A stretch of 64,000 nucleotides of DNA from an uncultured bacterium (GCA_905215325.1 CAJMPP010000008.1:1-64000), one strand, 5' to 3'; shown: positions 1 through 9,389, numbered from the stretch's first letter. Numbers and translations: made by a program. The notes: generated from the sequence alone by a model not told the origin.

Positions 1-3000
1 CGGAATGCCTGGATGGGTTTTGGTCCAATCTCGATGCCGGCAACGATGGCACGTTGGGCATCGCGAACAGCGCGCGTCCATTCATGGTCGCTGCGCGCTT
101 CTCGCATAAGCCGCAGACCACCCTTGCGGTGGTGGCGGGCGAGGATGCGGCGGTGTCGTTCGCTCGCAGCTTGTCGGCTTATCTGGGCGAGGACAAGGTG
201 CTACGCTTCCCCGAACGCGCCGATCTGCCGTTCGATAAGAAACACGCGGACCTTGCCACCGTTGCTCGGCGTATGGAGGCGGCGCATGCGTTGCAGACCG
301 GGCGGCAGGTGGTCGTGGTCGCAAGCGCACGGGCGTTGCTGCGCACGTTGCCACCGGTCAATGCCAACGCATCGACGCCGCTGTCTTTCGTCTGCGGTCA
401 GGAGCTAGCCGACATGCCCGGCGCTCAGGCGTCGGGCATCCAGGACTTCGATGACCTTATCCATGCCTTGGAATCGCGCGGGTTCTCCAATACCGGCGAG
501 CTTGATGGCCCTGGTACCTTTTGCACGCGCGGCGGCACTGTGGATGTGTATCCGGGCAACCTGAGCTTTCCCGTCCGCCTCGACTTCTTCGGCGACGAGC
601 TTGACGAGATCCGCCGCATCGTGCCGTCGACGGGCCAGACCATCTCCAGCCTGCAAAACGTGGACGTTTATCCTGTCGTTGAGTTTTCCTGCAGCAAATC
701 GGGTCTGGCACGCGCACGCAAGAAGCTTGCGGCGCAGGCGGGAACCAACCCTGCGCTTCGCAGCGTTTCCGAGCGCTTGGAAAATGCCGAGGGCGGTTTG
801 CGCTTCGAAGGAAGCGATGTGCTGTTGCCGTATCTCTACGAAAAGCCGGTCACGCTGGGCGCTTATCTGCGCCGCGAAGCGCTTTCGGTGCTTATCGAGC
901 CGAGAAGCCTGTTCGATGACATGATGCACGCCAGCGAGGAATTGGAAGCGAAGGCCAAGGGCACCAATATCGGCCTCGAGGGGCTGTTCTGCCCGGCCCC
1001 GCAGGTCAGTTTCGGCGAGTGCCAGCGTGCAACGTACCTGTCCATCATGCGCGTGGGCGGCAACGTGGATGTGGAGCTGCCGGTGAAGCGCGTCGAGGCG
1101 GCGGGCCATCCCGATAAGCTGTTCGGTCGTCTGCGCACGCTCGTCGATGACGGCTACACGGTGGTGTTCAGCGCTCCGAACCGTCGAAGCCGTGCAGACA
1201 TGATGCTCGCCTTCGTCGATCACGGCCTTCCCATTCAGGAATGGCTTGATGCCGAGGAAAACCCAGATGACACCGACGGGCAGAAGAAGCGTCGCCTGCG
1301 CCGTGGGGTCGTCAACGTCGTGGACGTGGACATCCCGCTTGGCATGATCATCCCGAAGGCGAAGCTGGGCATGGTCAGCGTGTCCGACACCCAGGGGGCG
1401 TCGACCGCGCGTCCTTGCCGTCATATCGATATCACCGAGATCACGTTCCCGTACAAGCCGGGCGATTACGTCGTGCACGCACAGCACGGCATCGCGCACT
1501 TCAAGGAGCTGGTCCGCCGTGAAATCGACGGCACGGCACGTGATTACCTGCTGCTGGAATACGCCGAAGGCGACAAGCTGTTCGTACCGGTCGAGCAGCT
1601 CGACCGCGTTACGCGCTATGTCGGCCCCGAGGGCTCCACGCCGCGATGCACCCGCCTGAACACAGCCGACTGGTCGCGCGCCATGAAGAAGGCGAGCGCG
1701 GCCACTAAAAAGCTTGCGTTCGACCTGGTTGACGTGTACGCGCGCCGTGCAAGCGCGCAAGGCTACGCGTTCGGACCCGACACGCCGGCCCAGATCGAGG
1801 TGGAGGAGGCGTTCCCGTACCGGGAAACCCCCGATCAGCTGGCCGCCATCGCCGATGTGAAGGCCGACATGCGCAGCGCAAAGCCCATGGATCGCCTGGT
1901 GTGCGGCGACGTCGGCTTCGGGAAAACCGAGGTGGCGCTGCGCGCCGCCTTCGCCGCCACGCAAGATCGCAAGCAGGTCATGGTGCTGTGCCCGACAACC
2001 ATCTTGGCGCAGCAGCATTTCACGAACTTCAAGGACCGCTTCGAGCCGTTCGGCGTGACCGTCGAGGTGCTCAGCCGATTCCGCACGCCCCAGCAGCAGA
2101 CCGCGGCGCTCAAGGGCTTCGCGGACGGCAGCGTTGATGTTCTGGTCGGCACGCACCGGTTGCTGTCGCGCGATGTGAACCCCCACGACCTGGGCCTGGT
2201 GATCATCGACGAGGAGCAGCGCTTCGGCGTGGGCCATAAGGAGCAGATGAAGAACCTGCGCGAGAGCATCGACGTGCTCACGCTTTCGGCAACGCCCATC
2301 CCGCGTACCATGCAGATGTCGCTGTCGGGCGTGCGCGACATGAGCCTCATCCTCACGCCGCCCGATGATCGCCGCCCCGTCGAGGTGCACGTCGGCGAGT
2401 GGGACCCCGACGTGGTCAGCGCCGCCATCAGGCGCGAGCTTGCGCGAGGCGGGCAGGTATATTACGTTTCCAACCGCGTCCGATCCATCGAGGAAGCGGT
2501 GCGTCGCGTGCAGGCCGCGGCCGGGGAGGCGCGCGTGGGCGTGGCGCACGGGCAGATGGACAAGGATGCGTTGGAGAAGGTGATGGAGGAGTTTTCCGCC
2601 GGACAGCTCGATGTGCTGGTGGCAACCACCATCATCGAGTCCGGCATCGACAACCCGCACACGAACACGCTCATCATCGAGGATTCGCAGCGTTTGGGCC
2701 TAGCGCAGATGTATCAGCTGAAGGGGCGCGTGGGCCGTGGCTCCACCCAGGCGTACGCGTTCTTCATGTTCCCCGAACACGTCAACCTCACCGAGGAGGC
2801 TCAGGCGCGCCTGACGGCGTTGGACGAGCACACGGACTTGGGAAGCGGCATGCGCATCGCCATGCGCGACCTTGAGATCCGCGGCGCCGGCAGCCTTATG
2901 GGCGCTGAGCAGTCCGGCAACATGTCGGCGGTCGGCTTCGACCTGTTCGCGCAGATGCTCGGCGCGGCCGTGAACGCCACGCGCGAGGGCGATCTGAAGG

Positions 3001-3464
3001 CCGCCGAGGGCCTGCCGCCTGCGCTGTCCGATATAACGGTGAACTTGCCGGGGCGCACGTACCTGTCCGAGGAATATGTGCCTGAGGCTGACGAGCGCGT
3101 GCTGTGGTATCGCAAGATCGCCAGCGCGGCCACGGTGGGCGCCGTTGAGGACATCTACAACGATTTGGCGGGCAAGCGCCCCGATATGCCGCAGGAAGCC
3201 CAGAACCTGTTCGAGAAGGCGCACATCAAGGCGTTCGCCAACGAGCACCATATCAAAACGGTATCGGTGGTGGCCGGCAAGCTGGTGGTGGAGCCCATCG
3301 ACATCCCGCGCGACAAGATGGTGCCCATACGTCGCGCCGGCGGCCGCTATCTGTCGGACAAGCGCAAGCTGCAGCTGCCCTTGAAGTACTTCCGCCTTAC
3401 GGAAAAGGACAACCTGTTCGGCCCCGTGGCGAAGTTCCTGCGGGAAATGCACGGCGAGGAGTAG
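1..3464 (+). CDS. mfd: Transcription-repair coupling factor Mfd (5' end outside window)
   Basis: Mfd is the ATP-driven translocase that removes RNA polymerase stalled at DNA damage and recruits UvrA/UvrB. The reading frame is already open at base 3, with no stop before the first bases, so the true start lies left of the window; about 1,150 residues are visible, close to full length. Seen in order: a UvrB-like N-terminal part, the RNA polymerase-interacting (CarD-like) domain with YVVHAQHGIAHF near 1465, Walker A GDVGFGKTE near 1905, the DEEQRFG helicase box near 2208, and a C-terminal TRCF domain. It ends head-to-head with a reverse-strand gene 73 bases later. The stop is TAG at 3462-3464. 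Confidence 0.96.
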   Translation, partial: ECLDGFWSNLDAGNDGTLGIANSARPFMVAARFSHKPQTTLAVVAGEDAAVSFARSLSAYLGEDKVLRFPERADLPFDKKHADLATVARRMEAAHALQTGRQVVVVASARALLRTLPPVNANASTPLSFVCGQELADMPGAQASGIQDFDDLIHALESRGFSNTGELDGPGTFCTRGGTVDVYPGNLSFPVRLDFFGDELDEIRRIVPSTGQTISSLQNVDVYPVVEFSCSKSGLARARKKLAAQAGTNPALRSVSERLENAEGGLRFEGSDVLLPYLYEKPVTLGAYLRREALSVLIEPRSLFDDMMHASEELEAKAKGTNIGLEGLFCPAPQVSFGECQRATYLSIMRVGGNVDVELPVKRVEAAGHPDKLFGRLRTLVDDGYTVVFSAPNRRSRADMMLAFVDHGLPIQEWLDAEENPDDTDGQKKRRLRRGVVNVVDVDIPLGMIIPKAKLGMVSVSDTQGASTARPCRHIDITEITFPYKPGDYVVHAQHGIAHFKELVRREIDGTARDYLLLEYAEGDKLFVPVEQLDRVTRYVGPEGSTPRCTRLNTADWSRAMKKASAATKKLAFDLVDVYARRASAQGYAFGPDTPAQIEVEEAFPYRETPDQLAAIADVKADMRSAKPMDRLVCGDVGFGKTEVALRAAFAATQDRKQVMVLCPTTILAQQHFTNFKDRFEPFGVTVEVLSRFRTPQQQTAALKGFADGSVDVLVGTHRLLSRDVNPHDLGLVIIDEEQRFGVGHKEQMKNLRESIDVLTLSATPIPRTMQMSLSGVRDMSLILTPPDDRRPVEVHVGEWDPDVVSAAIRRELARGGQVYYVSNRVRSIEEAVRRVQAAAGEARVGVAHGQMDKDALEKVMEEFSAGQLDVLVATTIIESGIDNPHTNTLIIEDSQRLGLAQMYQLKGRVGRGSTQAYAFFMFPEHVNLTEEAQARLTALDEHTDLGSGMRIAMRDLEIRGAGSLMGAEQSGNMSAVGFDLFAQMLGAAVNATREGDLKAAEGLPPALSDITVNLPGRTYLSEEYVPEADERVLWYRKIASAATVGAVEDIYNDLAGKRPDMPQEAQNLFEKAHIKAFANEHHIKTVSVVAGKLVVEPIDIPRDKMVPIRRAGGRYLSDKRKLQLPLKYFRLTEKDNLFGPVAKFLREMHGEE

Positions 3465-3537
3465 CGTTCAGGGCGCGTAGGAAGCGAAGAGGAGAGACAT
3501 CTAGGCAAGTGTGCCGAAGCATCGACTCGCTTTACCG

Positions 3538-5589
3538 TCAGGTGGGATCGGCTTCGCGCGCCCTGCCACATGGCGCACTCCCCGATTGTGTCATAGCGTC
3601 AAGGTAGCGCTCGACGTCATCGATGAGGGGCGCAAGCCGCACGACGCCGGTCATGGGGGCGGCCTTGCGGGCAAGCAGGCCTGGCTTGTACACGATCATG
3701 GTAACGGTTTCGTCGGCATAGATGCGGGGCAGGGCGGCATCGCCGGTTTGCGCCGAAACGCCGGAGGGGACATCGGCCGCTATGGTGAACGGCGCGTCCT
3801 TCGCCTTGCCCGCCGCCTTCGCATGAGCCGGCGTGCGCTTGCCGGCCTGTGGATGCCGCGCGCCGCCTATCCGCTTGCGGGTCAGCTTGCCGTGGAATCG
3901 CCGGCGGTTCGCAAGCTGTATCCAGGTTGCGTACGGTTCGCGCACCTGCATGCCGGAGAAGCCCGTCCCGAGGATGGCGTCTACCACGCCGCTGGCGCGA
4001 TCGAACTCGCGCGACAGCTCTTCCGGCGTCGGCGCGACCAGCACGGAAAGCGGCCATCCGTGCGCTTCGGCGGCGGTAACCGCCTCGAGCGCAGCCGTTC
4101 GCGCAGGCTCGGCGGAAAGCTGCTCGGGCTGTCGCGGGCACGCAAGCGCAACGGGCCATCCGGCTTGCGCGAGCGCACGTCCGCATACCCAGCCGTCGCC
4201 GCCGTTGTTCCCGCTTCCCGTTAAGATCAAGATCGGCGCTGGGTCGGGAACCCACGAGCGCATTTGGTCGGCTATGGCGCATCCGGCGCGCTCCATCAAT
4301 GCGCCAAGCGAAGTTCCGCAAGCCGCGATGCGCTGCTCCAATTCGGCAACCTTACCCACATCGAGCACGTGCGTGCGCTCGCGAATCTGCTTGATGCCAT
4401 CCTCGGTCATGATGCGGGTATCGCTGATAAGGCCGTTGAGCATGATGAACGGCGCCCGCCCGCGCCAGGCCCGCCATGCGCGCACGGCGAGCGTGGCCGC
4501 CCATGCGAGCACGCCAGCACACCATATAAGGGTCAAGGCCGTCTTATCGTGCACGCACAGCGACGCGAGCGCGCGCAGCTCGGCGGGAGTGGTAGGAATA
4601 TCGTCTACGCCTGCGACCAGCCCGAACGCCCATGCTGGCAGTAGCACGATGGCGAACAAGGTGGCGTAACGGCAGACGATCTGCCCGCCGGATGCCGGCG
4701 CGGCATCGGGTCGAACGATGCGCAGGCGCAGCAGCTTTTGCGCGGGCGTCTGTCCGCGTGTGATCACGGGGAACAAGGCGAACACCGCGGCGATGGCCGC
4801 GCATTCGCATGTCCAGAACGTGGCGTGCTCGATACCGAAGCCTGCAAGCAGCCGGCTTCCGTTCACAGCGTGCACGGCGAAATAGCCGCACCCGGCAAGC
4901 GCTTGCGAAAGCGCAAGGTCGAGTCCGAACGTCAGCGCGCGCCGCGTGGCGGATGCGGTCGTTCCGCGCTCGGCGGCCTGCCGTGCGGCAACGCGGACAT
5001 CGGGTAACACGCGCATGACCGGCCCGGCAAGCCAGAACCCGACCATGCATCCCAGCGTGTTCGTCATCAAATCGTCCACGTCGAAGAGCCTATACGGGTG
5101 CTCGTAGATGCCCCAGATGCCGGTGAGCTGCGTTGTCTCGAACGACAGCGTCACGCAAAAGCCTATCAGGAGCGTCTGCCACCAAGGTCGGTGGAAGTAG
5201 TAGCGCAGGTACGCGCCGAGCGGCACTAGCAGCAGCACATTGAAAAACGCCTCGTATATATACGGGTCGCAGATGGCGGCGAGCCAGGTGGAGGAATCGT
5301 CGAGGCGTGCGGTGGTTTCGGCCAGAAACGAGCGCACGAACTGGAATGGGATAAGCTGCGGCGTCTGAGCGTAGGCGACCACCGCCGTGCGATCGGCAGG
5401 CAGCGGCAACAGCACTAGAAAGTATGCGCACATCAGGTAGAACACGAACGAGTACATCGCCGCGGCATGAAGCCATGGAACGCTCCCCACCTTGCGATAC
5501 TTGTAGATGAGAAACGGGGCGGTGATCAGCGCCGCTATCAGCGGGAACAGCAATACCGCCGTGGTTATGGGCATCACGAATTTCGACAT
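3538..5589 (-). CDS. VanZ-RDD membrane protein fused to NAD(P)H-hydrate epimerase (NnrE/YjeF_N) domain
   Basis: One 683-residue frame carries three modules. Residues about 1-195 are membrane-spanning and VanZ-like, with the family pattern QLTGIWGIYEHPYRLFDVDD. Residues about 213-375 are an RDD domain with GQTPAQKLLRLRIV. Residues 394-683 are a YjeF_N domain with GSGNNGGDG (458-466) and AADVPSGV, the fold that epimerises damaged NAD(P)H hydrate. The YjeF_C dehydratase half is absent. The start at 5589 has a good ribosome site (AAAGGAGAT about 10 bases upstream). Internal ATGs at 4443 and 4410, just before the epimerase part, lack a convincing ribosome site, so a true fusion is favoured. A separate internally initiated epimerase cannot be excluded. 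The epimerase part also has a basic insert after ANRRRF. Confidence 0.82.
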   Translation of the reverse strand: MSKFVMPITTAVLLFPLIAALITAPFLIYKYRKVGSVPWLHAAAMYSFVFYLMCAYFLVLLPLPADRTAVVAYAQTPQLIPFQFVRSFLAETTARLDDSSTWLAAICDPYIYEAFFNVLLLVPLGAYLRYYFHRPWWQTLLIGFCVTLSFETTQLTGIWGIYEHPYRLFDVDDLMTNTLGCMVGFWLAGPVMRVLPDVRVAARQAAERGTTASATRRALTFGLDLALSQALAGCGYFAVHAVNGSRLLAGFGIEHATFWTCECAAIAAVFALFPVITRGQTPAQKLLRLRIVRPDAAPASGGQIVCRYATLFAIVLLPAWAFGLVAGVDDIPTTPAELRALASLCVHDKTALTLIWCAGVLAWAATLAVRAWRAWRGRAPFIMLNGLISDTRIMTEDGIKQIRERTHVLDVGKVAELEQRIAACGTSLGALMERAGCAIADQMRSWVPDPAPILILTGSGNNGGDGWVCGRALAQAGWPVALACPRQPEQLSAEPARTAALEAVTAAEAHGWPLSVLVAPTPEELSREFDRASGVVDAILGTGFSGMQVREPYATWIQLANRRRFHGKLTRKRIGGARHPQAGKRTPAHAKAAGKAKDAPFTIAADVPSGVSAQTGDAALPRIYADETVTMIVYKPGLLARKAAPMTGVVRLAPLIDDVERYLDAMTQSGSAPCGRAREADPT

Positions 5590-5724
5590 GTCCGCGATCT
5601 CCTTTCGTCGCCGCTGCCGATGATGATCTGCGAGCCGGTGGCTTCCTCGCTATTCGCGGTCTGCACGATGCCGAAGCGGCCGGGAAGCTCGTCGCCGCCT
5701 TTGTCCCGGCAGGTCGCTTCGGAA

Positions 5725-6195
5725 TCAGCGGCTTTGCTCGAGCTTGAGCAAAGCGCCGCGGATGCGTGCGGGCTTCCCCTCTCCCCAGGGCTGGCCGTTG
5801 GCGCGCACCAGCCGGTGCAGCGGCACCGCGATGGCGAACGGGCAGGCGCGCGCCGCCGCGCCCACCGCCCGATGCGCTCCGGGATGCCCGATGCGGCAGG
5901 CGATATCGGCCGCCGTCGCGGTTTGCGCGTAGGGAATGTCGGCCACCGCGCTCCACACCTGCTGTTGAAACGGCGTGCCGCAGGCGCCGAGCGGCAGGGT
6001 GAACGACGTGCGCTTGCCCGCCAGATACTCCTGCACCTGCGTCGCGGCCTTGTTCGTCAGCTCGCTCGGCGCGCAAACGCCCGCAAGCGGGGCTTTTCCC
6101 AAGGCGATGCGCGTGATGGCGCGCCCGTTCGCCGCCACGGTGATGGGGCCGGCGGGGGTAAAGTAGCTGTAGTATGTCAAGCCGTTGCCGTCCAT
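5725..6195 (-). CDS. Alkyltransferase-like (ATL) protein, O6-methylguanine methyltransferase fold without catalytic Cys
   Basis: The 156-residue product has the layout of O6-alkylguanine-DNA alkyltransferases: a short N-terminal domain, then the DNA-binding domain with GTPFQQQVW, the Arg-finger segment AHRAVG and the active-site region. The canonical PCHR motif reads PLHR (residues 125-128), so the alkyl-accepting Cys is Leu, and the usual Asn of the preceding hinge is Cys118. In known ATL proteins (PWHR or PAHR) such changes abolish alkyl transfer; they bind alkylated DNA and flag it for nucleotide excision repair. That role is inferred here. The start at 6195 is chosen for its purine-rich site (GGAAAGGGG about 7 bases upstream); a longer frame to 6285 lacks one. 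Mfd, a repair-coupling factor, lies nearby. Confidence 0.85.
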   Translation of the reverse strand: MDGNGLTYYSYFTPAGPITVAANGRAITRIALGKAPLAGVCAPSELTNKAATQVQEYLAGKRTSFTLPLGACGTPFQQQVWSAVADIPYAQTATAADIACRIGHPGAHRAVGAAARACPFAIAVPLHRLVRANGQPWGEGKPARIRGALLKLEQSR

Positions 6196-6222
6196 GAAGC
6201 CCCTTTCCCTGTTCTTGTCAGC

Positions 6223-6228
6223 ATTATA
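6223..6228 (-). promoter_or_regulatory. Possible -10 box for the ATL-like gene
   Basis: A perfect TATAAT is read on the reverse strand 27 bases before the chosen start at 6195. No convincing -35 hexamer sits 16-18 bases further upstream in the very GC-rich flank, so this is tentative. Confidence 0.35.
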
Positions 6229-6317
6229 TGCCCGCCGCGCCCGCGCCGCCGCTGCCTTGGCGCAGGTGCGGTAGAATACGCACATAACCTAAGAGCTTGG
6301 AAGGGAAGGGGCCAAAC

Positions 6318-7022
6318 GTGTTCCAACCGGTTAAAATCGCGCCGTCCATCCTGTCGGCGGACTTCATGAACCTCCAGCGCGACATCGAGGCCATTCAAGC
6401 CGGCGGCGCCGGCTACGTCCATGTCGACGTCATGGACGGCCATTTCGTGCCGAACCTCACCATGGGCGTGCCCGTGGTCAAGCAGCTGAAGAAGATCACC
6501 GACATGCCGCTCGATGTGCATCTCATGATCTCGAACCCGCTCGAGCAGCTGCCGTGGTTCCTTGATGCGGGCGCCGATATCGTCACCGTGCATGCAGAGG
6601 CCGCCGCGGGCTATCAGCTCGAGCGCGCCGTCGAGATGATCCACGCCGCAGGTGCCAAGGCCGCCGCGTCCGTCAAGCCCCATACCCCCGTCGAGGTGCT
6701 CGCCCCGGTCATGGCGCAGCTCGACATGGTGCTCATCATGTCCGTCGAGCCGGGCTTCTCCGGCCAAAGCTACATCGAGGGCTCCGAGCGCAAGGTGGCG
6801 CGCACCGTCGAGCTCGCCCGCGCGGTGGGCGCCGCGCCGCTTATCGAGGTCGACGGCGGAATCGGCGTGAAAACCGCCCCGCTCGTGGCAGCTGCCGGCG
6901 CCGATGTGCTCGTGTGCGGCTCGGCCGTGTGCGGCGCCGATGACCCCGCGGCAGCCATCGCCCAGGTCACGCAGGCCGCCGAGGCGGCTCGCGCGGCCGC
7001 GCTGGCACCCAAGGAGGCGTAG
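6318..7022 (+). CDS. rpe: Ribulose-phosphate 3-epimerase
   Basis: Interconverts ribulose 5-phosphate and xylulose 5-phosphate in the pentose phosphate pathway. The 234-residue protein has the TIM-barrel hallmarks: KIAPSILSADF at the start, HVDVMDGHFVPN (metal and catalytic Asp), HLMISNP, MSVEPGFSGQ and EVDGGI. The GTG at 6318 is preferred because AAGGGAAGGGG lies just upstream and the family signature begins immediately after it; a TTG seven codons earlier would place that ribosome site inside the gene. The stop lies 8 bases before the next gene, whose ribosome site overlaps this 3' end, suggesting a transcriptional unit with the cysteine desulfurase. Confidence 0.95.
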   Translation: MFQPVKIAPSILSADFMNLQRDIEAIQAGGAGYVHVDVMDGHFVPNLTMGVPVVKQLKKITDMPLDVHLMISNPLEQLPWFLDAGADIVTVHAEAAAGYQLERAVEMIHAAGAKAAASVKPHTPVEVLAPVMAQLDMVLIMSVEPGFSGQSYIEGSERKVARTVELARAVGAAPLIEVDGGIGVKTAPLVAAAGADVLVCGSAVCGADDPAAAIAQVTQAAEAARAAALAPKEA

Positions 7023-7029
7023 GCGTCCC

Positions 7030-8238
7030 ATGGTGGCGAAGGTCCCGGAAAACTACGTATACCTTGATTACGCGGCAACGGCCCCGCTTTGCGAGGAAGC
7101 TGCTCAGGCTATGGCGCCCTATATGGTGCCCGGCCGCGCCAACATCGCCTTCGGCGGCAACGCCAACAGCTTGCACATCCCCGGTCGTGCGGCGTTCTCC
7201 GCGCTCGAGGACGCCCGTCGCGCCATCGCGCGCGCTTTAGGCGCCGCGCGTCCCGACGAGGTGGTCCTCACCAGCGGCGCTACCGAGGCAGACAACGCCG
7301 CCATCATCGGCCTGGCGCAGGCGGCAGCCCACGCCCGACGCCTCGGCGGCGCGGGCAACGCCCAGCCGCATGTGGTGGTCAGCGCCATCGAACACGATGC
7401 GGTCCTGGCCCCGGCCAAGCGCCTCGAGCAGATGGGCTTCTCCGTTACGCGCGTGCAGCCCGACCGCAACGGCTTCATAACCGCGGCCGCGCTTGAGCAG
7501 GTCATGCGCCCCGAAACGGTGCTCGTCAGCGTCATGGCGGCGAACTCCGAGGTCGGCTCGGTGCAGCCCGTGGCCGAGCTTGCCCGCACGGCGCACGCCG
7601 CCGGCGCGCTGTTCCACACCGACGCCACGCAGGCGCTTGGCAAGGTACCCGTCAACGTGGTCGATTGGGGCTGCGACGCCGCATCGTTTTCCGCTCACAA
7701 GGTGGGCGGCCCGAAGGGCGTCGGCGCGCTGTACGTGAAAAGCCGCACCCCTTTCGACGCATATATGCTCGGAGGCGGCCAGGAGGCGGGCCGTCGCAGC
7801 GGCACCCAGAACGTCTGCGGCGCGGCGGGTTTCGCCGCCGCCATCCAGGCGGCCCAGGAAAAGCAGGCTGACGAGCAGGCGCGCCTGGGGGCTCTTCGCG
7901 ACAAGCTCTACGCCGCGCTTGCCGAAAAGCCCGGCGTCCGTCCCACGGTTCAGGTAGCGCCCGGCTCGCAGGATTACCTGCCCAACATCGTGCACGTGCT
8001 GGTCGACGCGCTCGAAAGCGAAACGCTCATCCTGCGCTTCGATATGCGCGGCTTCGGCGTCTCGGGCGGATCGGCGTGCAGCTCGCATTCGCTTGAGCCC
8101 AGCCACGTGCTGCGCGCCATCGGCATCGATGCGGACGCCGCGCACGGGGCGCTGCGCATCTCCATGGGCCGCTACACCACCGCCGAGGACGTGCAGGCGT
8201 TCCTGGACGCCATCGACTCGGTTTTGAACTGGGAATAG
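7030..8238 (+). CDS. Cysteine desulfurase (NifS/IscS-type class V aminotransferase)
   Basis: PLP enzyme that removes sulfur from cysteine for Fe-S cluster or thio-cofactor assembly. The 402-residue protein shows YLDYAATAP at the N-terminus, TSGATEADNAA, the PLP lysine K224 in SAHKVGGPKG, and the sulfur-accepting C350 in SGGSACSS. No scaffold (IscU/SufU) gene is next to it, so its sulfur acceptor is unknown and a narrower symbol is not assigned. The start is the ATG at 7030, preceded by AAGGAGG that overlaps the end of rpe. The insertion-free loop near C350 resembles NifS/IscS more than SufS, a judgement made by eye. Confidence 0.92.
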   Translation: MVAKVPENYVYLDYAATAPLCEEAAQAMAPYMVPGRANIAFGGNANSLHIPGRAAFSALEDARRAIARALGAARPDEVVLTSGATEADNAAIIGLAQAAAHARRLGGAGNAQPHVVVSAIEHDAVLAPAKRLEQMGFSVTRVQPDRNGFITAAALEQVMRPETVLVSVMAANSEVGSVQPVAELARTAHAAGALFHTDATQALGKVPVNVVDWGCDAASFSAHKVGGPKGVGALYVKSRTPFDAYMLGGGQEAGRRSGTQNVCGAAGFAAAIQAAQEKQADEQARLGALRDKLYAALAEKPGVRPTVQVAPGSQDYLPNIVHVLVDALESETLILRFDMRGFGVSGGSACSSHSLEPSHVLRAIGIDADAAHGALRISMGRYTTAEDVQAFLDAIDSVLNWE

Positions 8239-8301
8239 GGAATCGCTCGGGGCTGCCGGAAGGCGGCCCCGACTAGGTTCGCCCCGCCATCGATCTGCTG
8301 C

Positions 8302-8460
8302 GCGCAACGGTTTTCACCGTTGCGCATCGCCTGCGGCAGGCAGCTGCGCCCCGCCGTCACGCCGTCGCGCGTCGCCTGCGGCAAGAGGGCGCCGCGAAGG
8401 CTACGCCCGGCTTGGCGAACCTGCCGGCCCGCGAATCCGCCGCATCGCGTCGGCAGGTTC
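8302..8460. repeat. Two intergenic hairpins between cysteine desulfurase and PHP gene
   Basis: The 243-base gap holds a perfect 10-bp hairpin (GCGCAACGGT at 8302-8311 with its complement at 8316-8325, loop TTTC) and a second perfect 10-bp inverted repeat (GAACCTGCCG at 8417-8426, complement at 8451-8460). A CGCCTGCGGCA segment occurs twice between them. Neither hairpin has a T-run, so they may be structured leader or terminator elements; their role is unknown. Confidence 0.5.
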
Positions 8461-8481
8461 TGCACAACGAAAGGAGCCCGC

Positions 8482-9294
8482 ATGGAACTGGTAACCATGC
8501 ATACGCATACGAACTACACCGGCCACGGTCACGGCACGGTGGCCGAGCTGGTGGACGCCGCCGCGGCCGCCAAGCTCGGCGCCATCGCCGTCACCGAGCA
8601 TTACCCCATGTCGGCGGCAATGGATCCCGACAACGTGGTCTCCATGGCGTGGGATCGCCTGCCCGAGTACCTCGTCGACATCGCCGCCGCGGCCGCCGCG
8701 CATCCCGAGATGCAGGTCATCCCCGGCTGCGAGATCGATTGGCTCGGGGCGCAGGAGGACCGCGACTTCTCAGCGCTCGACTTCTCCAACTTCATCCATG
8801 TGCTCGGCAGCGTGCACTATCTTGACGGATGGGCCTTCGACGACCCGGCTCAGGAGGCGCGCTGGCACGATGTGGGCGTCGATTCGGTATGGCGTCGCTA
8901 CTTCGAGGTGTGGTGCCAGGCCGCCAGCTGCACCGACATGCCTTTCACGTGCATGGCGCACCCCGATCTGGTGAAGAAGTTCGGTTATCGTCCCAGCTTC
9001 AACCCCCAGGCGCTCTACGACGAAGCGGCCGAGGCCGTGCAATCGAGCGGTCGCATGGTGGAGGTGAACACCTCGGGCCTCACGTACGCGTGCGCCGAGC
9101 TGTTCCCTGCGCCCGACCTTCTGCGTACGTTCTGCCGTGCCGGCATCCCGTGCTCCATCGGCACCGACGCGCACGACCCGGCCGTGGTCGACCGTAACCT
9201 CATGCCCGGCCTCGCGGCCATGTACGAGGCGGGCTACCGTTGCGTGACGGTTCCCACCCCAACGGGCGACCGGCGCCAGATTGCGCTAGAGTAA
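8482..9294 (+). CDS. PHP-domain phosphatase, histidinol-phosphatase (HisK-type) family
   Basis: The 270-residue protein is a polymerase-and-histidinol-phosphatase fold metal hydrolase. Metal-binding motifs are MHTHTNYTGHG at the start, VTEHYP, GCEIDW, LGSVHYL, MAHPDL and the terminal GTDAHDP. Family members hydrolyse histidinol phosphate, the penultimate step of histidine synthesis, but related PHP enzymes act on other phosphoesters and no other his gene is in view, so the substrate is inferred. The ATG at 8482 is chosen over upstream in-frame starts because AAAGGAGC precedes it and the metal motif begins at residue 6. Confidence 0.85.
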   Translation: MELVTMHTHTNYTGHGHGTVAELVDAAAAAKLGAIAVTEHYPMSAAMDPDNVVSMAWDRLPEYLVDIAAAAAAHPEMQVIPGCEIDWLGAQEDRDFSALDFSNFIHVLGSVHYLDGWAFDDPAQEARWHDVGVDSVWRRYFEVWCQAASCTDMPFTCMAHPDLVKKFGYRPSFNPQALYDEAAEAVQSSGRMVEVNTSGLTYACAELFPAPDLLRTFCRAGIPCSIGTDAHDPAVVDRNLMPGLAAMYEAGYRCVTVPTPTGDRRQIALE

Positions 9295-9389
9295 AGGCGG
9301 AGAAGTCCCCGCCGAAGCGGCGGGGCATGCGGCCGGGGCGTGCGCCCCGGGCCGTACCAAAGGAAGCCTCATCACATGGGAAGGACTTG

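Noticed and set aside
405..2660. Long reverse-strand open frame (751 codons) inside mfd
   Set aside because: Antisense shadow produced by GC-rich codon use; no protein-like motifs, and the forward frame is clearly Mfd.
4410..4443. Separate epimerase gene starting inside the VanZ-RDD frame
   Set aside because: No ribosome site was seen upstream of either ATG; not called as its own gene, though not excluded.
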